A stretch of DNA of 64,000 nt from Stomoxys calcitrans. Taxonomy: Eukaryota > Arthropoda > Insecta > Diptera > Muscidae. Under the pieces are notes generated by a model. That model made no database searches and was not told the origin of the DNA. It saw only the letters and a list, made by a program, of their open reading frames with translations. The translations under genes were made by a program, and so were the position numbers. Positions 54,201 through 62,190 of the stretch are shown here, piece after piece; the stretch's first letter is position 1; each line of letters begins with the position of its first letter. The DNA is taken from assembly GCF_963082655.1 (NCBI RefSeq), contig NC_081554.1, positions 96,912,245-96,976,244 of the forward strand, read 5' to 3'.

Positions 54201-57200
54201 AATCAAATTAAATTTTATTGGAACTTTTTCGTTCTACACATATGTTTCTCATTTTTTAGTTTCTCGCTTAAGTGGTCGCCAGGGGTCACCAGATTCCATG
54301 GTTAATAGCTATCATGGAAACACTACAAATGATCAAGGTAAGATTGTTGTAAGATATGTCCCCAAGCCAAATATAAAACGCCTTTAAACAATTTTTTTGC
54401 AGTGGGAAATGTGAATCATATAGGACAAATGACGACATCTTTGATAGAGAATGTCAAAAATTGTGATACGATAATGATGCAAAGCTTGGATAGTAACACG
54501 TCTCCAGCTACAAATAATTCAAATTCTAAAATGAATAACTCACAAGAATCTACTCCTCGCACTATAACACCAAATCCATACAACGGTAAATATATATTTC
54601 TACAAAACAATATAAACTATCGGGCTTTCCAATAAGGACTTGACAAATTTTTAAATAAAATGCAAACCATTTGAGATATTTCAAAAACTTTCTTATCGGC
54701 TTGTAGCACAATCAAAGCATTTATGGAGGGAAATCGACCTCGTTCAAATGGCCACCGCGGGCTTGTTTGCATCTGTCAATACTTTGCATCCAATTTTCGA
54801 TGACTCGACCATACATTCAGCTGAAAAGGTCGCTATTTCCAAGTTTGTTCAATGTTGGCTCTGAGCTCTTCCAACGTCGTCGGCTTGTTGGAAAAGGTCA
54901 ATGACTTGACGTAGGCCCAAAGAAAATGTTAAGAGGTGGCCAATTGATTGATACGTGTGCTGTGTGGCTTGTGGCACCGTCGTGTTGTTATTTATTGTGG
55001 ATGAAGTGTTGATTCGTGAAGCACATGTGGATTTTCACCTGACCAAAGAAACATATTTAGCTTACTGATGAACCTATTAAGTGAAAAATGAGCTTCGTCA
55101 ATCGAGATGATTTTATTTTGACTTCGCTCTTTAAGAAGCGGTAAACGACTTGCAATTTCGATAGAAAATTTTTAAGATATCCAGATGTTGTTCGTTAGTT
55201 TACTTTACCGTGATTGACAGTGACAGTTGGATGATTATTGTAAAAGTGCGTTCACAAATTAAATTCAAAGTTGACAAGTCCCTATTGGAAAACCCTTTGT
55301 TAAGATGTTTAAATGGCCGTCCCTGCCGATAGTGGCGTTAGTGAGTTAGAGAAATACCGGTTAACTGATATTTTATATATTCCATTGAATCAATGAAATT
55401 TTTTTACAATCGAGGCTGACATTTTTTATTCTAGGATCCTATTTTAACGACAACAAGTTTTGTTTTTTTGTTGTTTGAACCTCTTGACATGAAGATTCAT
55501 TATATATGTCTCTAAAGCGTTATGCAATGTGCGAATGTCTTAAATTATGATATTTGATACCCAAGCATCCAATAAATCGTTTGATAATATAATTTAAAAA
55601 TTCATTTCGACGAAGTTCATTTAGTTAATATCCAAGGCTGCGGAGTCGAGTAATTTTGACTCGACTCTGGGAAGATTGTTTAACTCCGAGACCGGAGTCG
55701 ATTCCGAGCACTTACATTTTTCAATATTTTTTGTTTGCATTTAAAAAAAATTAAAAAATAAATTATTTTTATTTCCCATGTTACTACGCTTTTATAAAAA
55801 AAAGTAATTTTCTTAATATTTTATGAAACCAAGAAAAGTGGATATGAATGACTTTGACATAAAACAGAGTGGCTTATCGCCATTCATTTATTTTTTTTAA
55901 GTATAGAAACCATCAAATGCAACAGTAACCTAAAACGGCTTCCAGGAATTTCACCAGGGATAAAAAATACAAAAATAAAAAATTGCCAATTTTCGACAAG
56001 GCCTTATATGACGGGAACATTTTTTTCTAGTTTCATTCGTCCATTTTACTTCAATCCTTATTTAATTAGGACATCTCTTTTCTAACTCGAGCTAAACAGT
56101 TATATTTTCATGGGTATATTTCTATCCCTTCTTCGTTAATGGGTTAAGACAGTCTACCCATATTCGTCCATCCGCTCTACAGATAGCCGGAATCACGATA
56201 GCGTTCGAACGAATGAGGCTATCCCCTTAACATATTTTATAGATTCTTCTTATTGATGAAGGTAGATGGCTGTTACAAATGGGTTATTTGGTCCAGACTG
56301 GTTTTAGTTTATAATACTAAAAAAATTATAAAATACTTCAAATTTGTTTCGTGCTACGTTTTTGAGTATAGACTTTTCAACTTTTCGAAAATTGAGCTTA
56401 TTCAAAATTCGGGTCCAAGCTTTTAATGTTTTTGTAGCCTACACTACTACTGTGGCACAAAGTAGAGAGATATACCCGAAAGACTCAGAATCACTTTCTG
56501 ATCCAATTTAACTATGTCCATCTGTCTGTCTGTCCGTTAGTGTAGGTCGGTTGTTTCTTGATGGATCAGTTGATATTGTAAATGGGTCATATCGATCCTT
56601 GTTTTAGTATAGCTGTCATATACACCGAAATCGGATCTTGACTTCTAGAGCCTCTAGAAGGCGCTTTTCGTATCCGATTTGGCGAAAATCTTGTATAAGT
56701 TGTTTTGCTGTGACTTCCAACAACTGTGTCAAGTTGGTTAGATATAGTATGCATATAAACCGATCTCCCGATTATACTTTTGAGCCTCTAGAACGCGTAA
56801 CTCTTTTCCGATTTTGCTGAAATTTTGTACAATGTCTTCTATGACCTCCAATTTACGTTTTAAGTATGGTCTGACTCGGTCCAACCCTTTTATAACTCCC
56901 ATATTAACCGGCCTCCCGATTTTATTTTTTGAGCCCTTATTGGGCGAAATTTTGCAGCACGACTTCTACTATGGTGTACGCCCGATTGGGTCTGTAACCT
57001 GATATAGCTCCAATATCATAGCAATTCTTATCCATTGATTTCCTTAAAAAAAATAACCGTGCAAATGGAGTGCATTTCAAGAAACGATATATCCAAATGA
57101 GAAACTAAACACGAACGAAATATCAATAAATAATTTAAATAAAAAACAATTTAAAAATAGCAAAATTGATTACAACAGTCTTGTATAGAAATAAAAACAT

Positions 57201-58165
57201 TTTATTTTTTATTCTACAAAGTTTTTAGAACTTATTTTTTTTTGTTTAAATATTTTTTACTACTTTTTGTAAAGTCTGAAGGTAGATATTAACCAAATTC
57301 CATCTTTACAGAACAATCATTCATTAACCAACCTCTTAGTGGAGGTCCTTTAGCTGCTGCATCAAAAATGGTACCTGTACCAGAAACTCTTATGAGTCCC
57401 GATGTCTGTCCCGCAGCTGTGGCTCAAAGGGTGACAGTGTCCGCCATAAATAGCCAGATACAGCAAACAAAGACTAGCAAGAACAAAGGTTTGTATTTAG
57501 AGCTCTTGCAACATCAATTTTGAATAAAAATATTGAAAAAGTTTTCTTGTTTGGTTAATATGTCAGATTTTTCTCAACGGAGAAAGTTTGAATAAAATGT
57601 TCTTTGATTTAATAAATTTCTTCTATGACGACAGATAATCGCCTAAATTCTCCAAAAATGCGAAGTCCTCATTTAAAACGTAACACAACGGAACGTAGCC
57701 CCATAATGAGTCCCAGGAAATCAAACAATTCTAATGCTCAGCAACATCATTCAAGTATTAAAATGGTTGCCAACCAACAACATATGGAACAGCAAATAAA
57801 ATCAAGGCAATTTGTTAGCAATTCTGTCCATGTATCTGCACCAGATGACTGTTCCGGAGGTGGCAGCTCTGACGATGATAGTGATCACATAAATGTCGAC
57901 AAACTGAAGACAATACGCAATAAAGCTGCTCAGAGGTATATAGCATGGCTCTTAAAATACATAATTAAATTTAAAGCTTTATCGTGCCTTTTAGATGTCA
58001 GCAACTCAAGCAGAACATGGACAATTCGAATATGCTGAGCTGTAGTCATGATACTGAATCGTCTGCCGTAGTAATACAAAAAATATGGCGTGGTTATCGC
58101 ACTCGCAAAAAAACCAAGGATATTGCCGAAAAATTGCTAAAACGACGAACACATGAATATATCGA
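38325..58165 (+). CDS. Cep97: Centrosomal protein 97 (Cep97), 3' end not in view
   Basis: Eleven exons splice in consistent phase: 38325-38328, 38751-38908, 38973-39233, 53476-53672, 53730-53813, 53888-54162, 54260-54337, 54403-54585, 57312-57488, 57635-57935, 57995-58165, giving about 629 residues so far. The protein starts MSEEEGEKIVLDLSRKQL and has a run of leucine-rich repeats (residues ~10-200; LRELNLSYNGILSIEGL, LEYLNLAENSI, LEILTLAKNNISDL) with an LRR cap. It then has a low-complexity Ser/Asn-rich middle and an IQ motif near residue 600 (VVIQKIWRGYRTRKK). Cep97 works with CP110 at the distal centriole to cap microtubules, control centriole length and restrain cilium formation. Further exons are expected beyond 58165, because the last exon ends in a GTAAGT donor. 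Confidence 0.88.
39234..39380 (+). other. Start of Cep97 intron 3
   Basis: The 5' part of the 14.2-kb third intron (39234-53475). After about 39380 the intron is retroelement DNA. Confidence 0.6.
39464..39553. repeat. Inverted repeat, 27-bp arms
   Basis: Arm 39464-39490 (GGGTTCTCGTCAATCCCGG and then CATAGACC) matches the reverse complement of 39527-39553 at 26 of 27 positions, with a 36-base loop. It lies in the LINE leader. Confidence 0.85.
41663..41938. mobile_element. MITE inserted in the LINE relic
   Basis: Inverted ends at 41669-41691 (TAGACGAAAAGACATGTCAT) and 41920-41942 match at 22 of 23 positions. TCTAAAGC occurs on both sides (41655-41662 and 41939-41946). Undisturbed LINE copies read CTGTCTAAGCAATACC at this point, confirming an insertion. 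The exact ends are uncertain by a few bases, because the terminal repeat overlaps the direct repeat. Confidence 0.7.
43340..44441 (-). pseudogene. LINE reverse transcriptase, frameshifted
   Basis: Fragments of one reverse transcriptase gene in three frames. The first covers the fingers (KALGPDGISTLML), the second the first palm region (HGFRRQHSTTTALHAI and LVALDLS), cut by a deletion of the SKAFDTVSH segment near 43735. The third covers VPQGGVISPALFNLY and the YADD box with both catalytic Asp. Compared with the intact copies at 59619-63992, the protein differs by few residues, so the breaks are fairly recent. Confidence 0.82.
44922..45605 (-). pseudogene. LINE ORF2 N-terminus: zinc finger and endonuclease
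   Basis: The 227-codon frame starts within a Cys/His zinc-finger-like segment (VRCNRCMEWVHFR). It has a Ser/Pro-rich linker and an apurinic-type endonuclease start (SFLQLNCNGLRGKIDEI, AAIQETKLT, LAFVIHHSVQYRPIS). It ends after SGHNRLVLP because a deletion removes the GDFNAHHSS segment present at 61950-61970. More of the zinc finger lies upstream in another frame. This endonuclease nicks target DNA to prime reverse transcription. Confidence 0.8.
45890..46695. repeat. Foldback-family repeat
   Basis: The left side begins with GTTGTTGTAAAC and carries GCGATCCTCGTCAAG, GGGCCGATCGCCGCGG and CAATAACTCGCCTTGTCA. The right side carries the reverse of these (TGACATGGCGAGTTTTAAAT near 46590) and ends in CAACAACAACA near 46695. 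The arms are diverged. Similar copies are at 26816-27085 and 58880-59283. The 74-codon frame 46152-46376 has no features. Confidence 0.6.
46696..47109. other. Unassigned intron sequence left of Copia
   Basis: No coding region. The last ~60 bp (GTTGCCACAAG then TTTTC) continues across the Copia insertion at 51503 (CCACCAATTATAACC), so it is one side of the old target, possibly the tail of the SINE at 51498-51720. Confidence 0.45.
47110..47363 (+). repeat. Copia 5' LTR
   Basis: 254 bp. The end is fixed by the target duplication on the 3' side and by the primer site beginning at 47364. Confidence 0.9.
47364..47373 (+). promoter_or_regulatory. Primer binding site, initiator tRNA-Met type
   Basis: GGTTATGGGC directly follows the LTR and is complementary to the anticodon-loop region of initiator tRNA-Met (GCCCATAACC), the internal priming used by Drosophila copia. 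It contains the ATG (47368) that starts the coding frame. Confidence 0.8.
47368..49734 (+). CDS. Copia Gag-protease-integrase
   Basis: The 788-residue frame forms the first part of a copia polyprotein. The order is a Gag region starting GIPQFNGQGFDDWQFRVK, a CCHC zinc knuckle at residue ~219 (CFKCDKFGHKSKDC), and an aspartic protease with catalytic Asp268 in LDSGASDHL. The integrase has its zinc-binding HHCC region (HKRLGHIG ... CDICTEAKQC) and catalytic Asp460 (HSDVCGP), Asp524 (TIDQGTEYL) and Glu560 (GVSERFNR), a D-D35-E spacing. An acidic region follows the integrase. The frame stops at TAG 49732-49734; the next codons continue the pol frame. The ATG overlaps the primer site. Confidence 0.93.
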   Translation: MGEIKEVHGIPQFNGQGFDDWQFRVKIHLDSLDLLEVLTGDPPDDATKKVEFKKKDKKAMDRIVSFLHADCISFVRDKETTKAMWQSLQSVFAKKSVTNQVLIRKQLAKMKMNDGDSIVSHVMAFENLIRKLKLSGACVEESDVLAQLFLTLPDKYDPLVTAMQNMENGQLTFNIVKERLISEEANFLDRDQANVEEKAAFSSKKNAFRKAKPRFNGKCFKCDKFGHKSKDCWQREARSAKTNTKAVAFMAYRNRTRAEKAEIVFKLDSGASDHLAKDKDIFSTMSSLDNPVEINVAKDNESIVAKNVGVVQGVSNKGIDITMKDVLYAPTLRDNLLSVRKLTKAGLKVNFVKNKAMILKDGEEIASAYLRGNLYELTLTHKENGAFICHQNNFEIWHKRLGHIGTSGMKNVLQQNLIKENIKPNVLGFCDICTEAKQCREPFDGTRSRSTRLLERIHSDVCGPITPVAWDGSKYFVSFIDDYSHFAMIFCIKKKSEVFQKFKEYEAMVTTMFPNVKISNLTIDQGTEYLSKAQLEWYKSKGIQVKPTIAYTPQQNGVSERFNRTVTEKIRAMILDSGVPKFLWNEAALAAVYVINRIPTRALNEMVTPAEKWFGNKPNYDKLRIFGTKAFAWIPDKCRKKLDSKSKKTIFIGYAPNGYRLWDMQARKVILARDVKFDENCFPYKGLVNESSEPKIIWSIHEQEGEDGNDAVSAEENSANNKAESEEPIAQMNEQNEVTSDEDDSQNSAEENDPDIGKRRSLRIKQFPMKFMDYITGHEANVVQNNIP
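49735..51198 (+). CDS. Copia reverse transcriptase-RNase H (after an in-frame TAG)
   Basis: This is the same frame as the upstream Gag-integrase, separated by a single TAG. From 49735 it reads LDAYTDSWMQAVNDELNS, the usual start of a copia reverse transcriptase; an internal ATG occurs at 49759. Motifs are LKTKWVFKLK, KARLVAKGFLQ, LDVKTAFLHGDL (first catalytic Asp) and YVDDVLVVGN (catalytic Asp at ORF residues 183-184 counting from 49759). The RNase H has GYADADWA, SSSEAEYIAL, EDNKGCI and HIDIKHHFVRD. All catalytic residues are present. Expression needs readthrough or a reverted stop; otherwise the element is dead for lack of reverse transcriptase. Confidence 0.93.
   Translation: MDAYTDSWMQAVNDELNSMKKNHVWDLVKPPVGAKILKTKWVFKLKEDCNGNLTKYKARLVAKGFLQKHGIDYWETYAPVAKLTTVRIALAIGVRHGYHFHQLDVKTAFLHGDLKEDIYIEIPHGVKADPGLVCKLEKSLYGLKQAPKCWNEKFNVFLQSLGFSRSRHDYCLYFKMDTDKASVLILILYVDDVLVVGNNINRIMDLKTQLSKHFEMSDCGPLKHFLGMNMDLCNGELSISQEASISKILNKFGMTECNPVKSPMEKGLQLQKGESPTNPNLPYRQLLGSLIYIMVCSRPDICYHVGYLGRFQENPNEIHWQHLKRVLRYLKGTMKMKLNFRNYSDEPVIGYADADWATDLSDRKSVSGYMFKVYGCTVSWCSKKQETVATSSSEAEYIALSMASTEALWIRGVLEDLREISGYAVKIFEDNKGCIGMSNNLESKRAKHIDIKHHFVRDNIMNGNIVVEHIRSEKTVGGFIYQILGYQ
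51246..51497 (+). repeat. Copia 3' LTR
   Basis: 252 bp, followed by the target duplication TTTTC. Near-identical to the 5' LTR. Confidence 0.9.
51498..51720 (-). mobile_element. tRNA-derived SINE (copy 3, head missing)
   Basis: This shares ATGAACATTCCAATAAGGAA, ATATCAATGAATGCTGTCCG, GACCTCCTTTTTATACCAGA and AGAAGTTTTTACATGG blocks with the SINE at 690-1025. The tRNA-like head (expected right of 51720) is not recognisable. The Copia element inserted at its 3' (left) side. Confidence 0.55.
51721..52030. other. Unassigned intron sequence
   Basis: About 300 bp of AT-rich DNA in Cep97 intron 3; nothing recognised. Confidence 0.4.
52031..53065 (+). pseudogene. LINE 3' half with RNase H domain, degenerate
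   Basis: Reading pieces in order are the end of a reverse transcriptase (ARPRGLNVNPEKTAICLFTR, then KIKYLGVILDRKLIWKCHIQ near 52170-52250), a connecting segment (52290-52560), and an RNase H domain. The RNase H shows VLQAEIRAI near 52800 and WVPGHNGVRGNERADGLA near 52930-52985. This is a different LINE family from the Jockey-type copies, because those lack RNase H. Stops and frame changes make it a relic. The fragment at 1515-1880 belongs to the same family. Confidence 0.75.
53066..53475 (+). other. End of Cep97 intron 3
   Basis: AT-rich, no element recognised. It ends with a long T tract and TTTTTAG, a strong splice acceptor for exon 4. Confidence 0.6.
53476..54585 (+). CDS. Cep97: Cep97 exons 4-8
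   Basis: Exon 4 (53476-53672) continues the leucine-rich repeats. Exon 5 (53730-53813) has the LRR cap with LNWCLTLKVIDGFVVDP. Exon 6 (53888-54162) has AEWLYSQGRGRSFRLGEQAA and a charged helical stretch (ENERKLRLILSKAQHHQRQL). Exons 7 (54260-54337) and 8 (54403-54585) are Ser/Asn-rich. All introns between them are 57-97 bp GT-AG introns in matching phase. Confidence 0.88.
54622..55295 (-). mobile_element. Tc1/mariner-type transposon relic in Cep97 intron 8
   Basis: Terminal inverted repeats GGGCTTTCCAATAAGGACTT (54622) and its partner ending at 55295 (AAGTCCCTATTGGAAAACCC) match at 22 of 25 positions. On the minus strand one readable piece gives IISIDEAHFSLNRFISKLN and SGENPHVLHESTLHPQ, matching the first-Asp region of an IS630/mariner transposase. 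The rest is decayed and shorter than a full element (about 1.2-1.4 kb). A clear TA duplication was not identified. Confidence 0.75.
55296..56535. other. Cep97 intron 8 sequence, no feature
   Basis: AT-rich intron DNA without a recognised element; a GAGTCGA-rich patch lies at 55640-55700. Confidence 0.4.
56536..57060. repeat. Muscid-type interspersed repeat
   Basis: This begins with TGTCTGTCTGTCCGTTAGTG and TAGGTCGGTTG, then has diverged units with GATCTTGACTTCTAGAGCC at about 56634 and CGATCTCCCGATTATAC at 56761. The standard terminus is not seen. The 60-62 codon frames are repeat-derived. Confidence 0.65.
57312..58165 (+). CDS. Cep97: Cep97 exons 9-11
   Basis: Exon 9 (57312-57488) reads EQSFINQPLSGGPLAAASKM. 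Exon 10 (57635-57935) is Ser/Asn/Gln-rich, with SPIMSPRKSNNSNAQQHHSS and the acidic GGGSSDDDSDHINVDKLK. Exon 11 (57995-58165) carries the IQ motif and basic helix (KTKDIAEKLLKRRTHEYI). It ends at a GTAAGT donor at 58166, so more exons follow outside the visible part. Confidence 0.85.
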
Positions 58166-58399
58166 GTAAGTCTTTGAAAAAAATCTTTCATAAAACCATA
58201 TAGTACATGTCCAAATATTTAACACGAGATATCGCATGGAAAATACGGAAAATGAAAATCCAAAATTATATAGGGTTTTTCTCGTTTATATGTATAAAAC
58301 GTTCTGAACTTTTATTAAAAAAGGGCACTTTCGGAAGTTGATTGAACTCCGAAACGCCAACGTAAGTCAAATCTGCTATACCTAAGAGGCACAGTTATC

Positions 58400-58880
58400 T
58401 ATTCACAGAAAATATGCATTGGCTAGGTCACTTTGTAAGAATGGATGAAGAAGCTCCAGCAAAGAAATCTTTCGAAGGCAAAGACGGTGGTACACGCAAA
58501 CCGGGAAGACCAAAAGCCGACGTGCAAGATGTATGTCCCGATTGTAACCAGGGACCGAACGATACACGTCACCTGTTTAACTGTCCGACCAGACCCACTC
58601 GACTCAGACCCAGATCCCTGTGGACGCACCCCATCTTAGTCGCAGAGTTCCTGGGTCTTGACACTCAACAGAATCAAGCAGATGGAAGATAGAACACAAT
58701 AAACTGCTACAACAACAACAACCAAAAGCCCGATGGATGGATGGATCAAGTGGTGGAAGACACCTCGAAACTTGGTGTCAGAGATTTTAATATGAGCGCG
58801 GAAGATCGAGGCGCTTGGAACGCTATTCTACGTTCGGCTAGTGGAACAAATGTTCTGTCATATCCAATTAAAGTAAAGTA
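58400..58880 (+). mobile_element. LINE tail fragment split by a nested LINE insertion
   Basis: The outer fragment encodes HWLGHFVRMDEEAPAKK and GGTRKPGRPK up to 58518, and resumes at 58731 with RWMDQVVEDTSKLGVRD and EDRGAWNAIL, typical of the tail of some LINE families. The inner piece at 58519-58720 is described separately. The 92-codon frame at 58414-58692 is an artificial fusion of the two. Confidence 0.78.
58519..58720 (+). mobile_element. 5'-truncated Jockey-type LINE insertion (202 bp)
   Basis: The last 202 bp of the same LINE as at 59284-62190, with the C-terminal Cys-rich motif CPDCNQGPNDTRHLFNC and ending in (CAA)n. It is flanked by a 10-bp target duplication ACCAAAAGCC (58509-58518 and 58721-58730). 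This is a typical product of target-primed reverse transcription that stopped early. Confidence 0.92.
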
Positions 58881-59283
58881 ATAACTCGCCCTGTCATATC
58901 GGGCATCATAGGCGCTCAGTATTTGAGCAAGATCCGTGGCCGCTTGGACTCTCCGCTTGATACCGTTGATTGTCCGCAACCTGTGCACGCCCAGTAGCTC
59001 GCAGCTAAGCTTCTCGTGACAGCAATGAACACTACACAGATCGGACCCCAATGTTCCGGTCTGTGTTGTGGTCACAGCTATCCCGTACCGGGTCGTGTTC
59101 CTTGTCATGACGAGAAGCGCAATTGAAAGCTACCGAGCGCGTCCACAGGTTCCAGATAACGGAATGCTGTTTATACGAAGTAGCTGCAACTGCAGTCTTG
59201 AACAATCAGCAGTATCGGCCGGCTCCAGCCCTTGCTTATATACTGAGTGCCTATGATACTCGATATGACAAGGCAAATTATTG
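58881..59283. repeat. Foldback-family repeat
   Basis: ATAACTCGCCCTGTCATATC with GGCATCATAGGCGCTCAGTA at 58881 is mirrored by TACTGAGTGCCTATGATACT and CGATATGACAAGGCAAATTA at 59238-59279. The two arms lie about 300 bp apart. The central part includes CAGCTAAGCTTCTCGTGACA, the uninterrupted version of the site where the gypsy-type element inserted at 27085. Confidence 0.72.
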
Positions 59284-62190
59284 GTTGTTGTTGTTGTAGC
59301 AGTTTATTGTGTACTATCTTTCGTCTGCTTGATTCTGTTGAGTGTCAAGACCCAGGAACTCCGCGACTAAGATGGGGTGCGTCCACAGGGATCTGGGTCT
59401 GAGTCGAGTGGGTCTGGCCGGGCAGTTAAACAGGTGACGTGTATCGTGCGGTCCCTGGTTACAATCGGGACATACATCTTGCACGTCGGCATCAATCCTA
59501 GCTCTTTGGGAATTGAGGCGGCTGCATCTGCCGGAACGTAATTGAGCCAGAACCACTCTGGTTTGCCGGGGGAGGTCGATTTCTTCGGGTGCAATGGGTG
59601 GCGGTCGTTCTCCAAGGACTACATTCCCCCGTTACCAATTAACGCGTCTGCTACCGTGTCTGCATGAATGTTGTTCAGACCCGCTTGATATGCCGCTTGA
59701 TCTAGAGGTTCTCTCTTGTAGCGCTGGACCTCGCGCTCTAGATCGTGTAGATCAACCTTAAGGGTTCTGGGCGGTGGGTATCTATCCACAAGATGATGAT
59801 TTGGATGATTTCTGCGATAACAGCCCAAAAGGTATTGCTTAGACAGCATGTAGTTATGTCTTCGCACTGGTAGGATCTTTGTCTCCTGATGGAGGTGGTC
59901 CACATGAGAACTAAGGAGACAGCCCGTCGCAGTTCGGAGGGCGGCATTCTGACAGATCTGAATATTATTCCACTGCGTGTCACAAAGCTGACGTGACCAC
60001 ACTGGCGCTGCATAACTTACCACAGACCGGCCAATTGCTTTGTACGTGGTCAACAAGGTTTCTTTGTCTGCACCCCAATTGCTGCCAGCGAGTGACTTGA
60101 GGACCTTGTTTCTACTTTTGACTTTATTGCAGATTGCTGTGGCATGTGGGGAGAAAGTGTAGGAGCTGTCAAATGTGACGCCAAGTATTTTGGGACACTT
60201 GATGGTCGGAATCAATTCTCCATCGACCATCACAGTCAGCTCAGAATTCACCTCACGCGTATTTGTAGTGAACAGTGTGGCTGAAGATTTGGTGGCGGAT
60301 ATCTTCAGATTTCTTGCAGCGAAATATGAGGCAAGCTCGTTGAGGTAGACGTTCAACCTATCGCAGATGTCATCAATGGGTGGGGGGCCTGATGCCATGA
60401 TCGTACAGTCATCCGTATATGATACGATCTCTATGCCGTCTGGAGGAGGTGGGATGGAGGATAGGTAGAGGTTAAACAGAGCTGGAGATATCACCCCACC
60501 TTGGGGAACTCCCTGTTTCACTCTACGGTGTTTTGACTTCTTATCCCTAAATTCCACAAATGACTGGCGGCCATACAGATAATTCGCGACCCAACGTTTC
60601 AGGCCTGGCTGGAGGGACGTGTTGGCGATGTCCTCAAATAATTTGGCATGGCTGACCGTGTCGAATGCCTTCGATAGGTCCAGTGCCACGAGGACCGTCC
60701 TATCACATGGCCTGGGTTGATTGAAGCCACGGCAAATGTGTGTGGCGATGGCGTGCAAAGCTGTTGTTGTGCTGTGCTGCCTCCGAAATCCGTGTTGATG
60801 CTCGGCGAATGGAAATTCTCCTACGAGGCTCGGGAGGAGTAATGCCTCAAGCGTCTTAGCCACTAGTGAGAGAAGGGAGATCGGTCTGTACGACTCCCCT
60901 AAACTCGGGTCTTTACCAGGCTTCAGTAGCGGGATCACTCTGCCCATTTTCCAGACATCGGGAACTATAAGAGTGTTCAATGACAGGTTAAGGACAGTGG
61001 TAAGGTACTCAACTCTAGGTAAATCCAGATTCTTCAGCATCAATGTAGAGATTCCGTCGGGGCCCAACGCCTTGGAAGGTTTGGCGCCACGGATGACATT
61101 CGTAACTTCGCTCACGGTAAATTGTGATGGCTGTTCATCGGCTCGGAGACCACGAATACGGCGAATGGCTCTCCTCCTTGCCCTGTCTCTATCGGGATGC
61201 ACAATAAATTGACGGTTGAACAACCTGGCGCATCTCTTCGGATCAGTCACGGTTAACTCGCCAAAAGTGACTGTCGTCCTGTCGTCCCGTCTACCGGGGT
61301 TCGAGAGAGACTTAACAGTGGCCCACAATTTGCCTGCACCGGTGCCTAAGTTACATTGCTCCAAGTGTTCCAGCCACAAATTCCGCTTATGTTCGTTGAC
61401 TACCCTGTTTATTTCCAGATTCAGCTCGCTGATTCTGGGGTTAGCGGGGTCCATAGCACGAATCCCATCACGCTCGTCTGCGAGTACCACTGCTTGCGCC
61501 GGGAAATTGGGTCGCACTTGCGGTATTCGACCGGCTGGTATAAAGCGAGCGGCTGCTGCGTTGATGATGTCTCGGAATTTCCTCTCGGCCACAAGCCCAT
61601 CAGAGGGGGGTGGCAGTTCATTGAAGCGGCGATTGGTATACTCTCTGAAGCCAGTCCAATCGGCCTTCTTATAATTGATGAACGTCCGGCGCTCAGAGGT
61701 TATGAAATCGGGTGGTCGGTCGATGGTGAGGATAATGGGGAGGTGGTCTGACCCCAAAGAGATGACGGCTTGCCAGGATACGTCACTCAGGAGATCAGGG
61801 GATGCGATTGAGATGTCTGGCGAGCTGCTGCACCTCCTCGTAATCCTAGTGGGGGCATCCTCATTCACCGTGCAAAACGTGGAGCTATCTATCTGCTCTG
61901 CCAAAGCTATGCCACGCAGGTCGTTACCTAGGGGAGAATGCCATGACGAGTGATGTGCATTAAAATCCCCCAGAACCAGACGACTATGGCCAGATAGCAA
62001 CCCACTTATGTCGGGGCTGTAGGCCTGGCCATTAATCGGGACACAGCTACCAACCGGCGGTATATACACGTTATATATCTCTATCTCGGCAGTACCAGAC
62101 CTGACTGCTACCCCCATACATTCCATGTATGGGTCACTAGCGTCAAGCGCAGGCGAGATAGGTCTATACTGCACGGAATGGGGTATAACG
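59284..62190 (-). mobile_element. Jockey-superfamily LINE, 3' copy of a head-to-tail pair
   Basis: From the 3' (TTG)n end at 59284 this copy runs to the junction at about 62190 and contains the endonuclease, reverse transcriptase and C-terminal Cys-rich tail. The 5' part (leader, zinc finger, start of the endonuclease) is missing. A one-base deletion near 59635 shifts the frame before the tail (59314-59615). The YADD catalytic box reads YTDD here (near 60413). Confidence 0.88.

Noticed and set aside
58414..58692. 92-codon gene with a WLGHFVRMD start and a Cys-rich end
   Set aside because: It is a fusion of two LINE pieces created by a nested insertion with a 10-bp target duplication.
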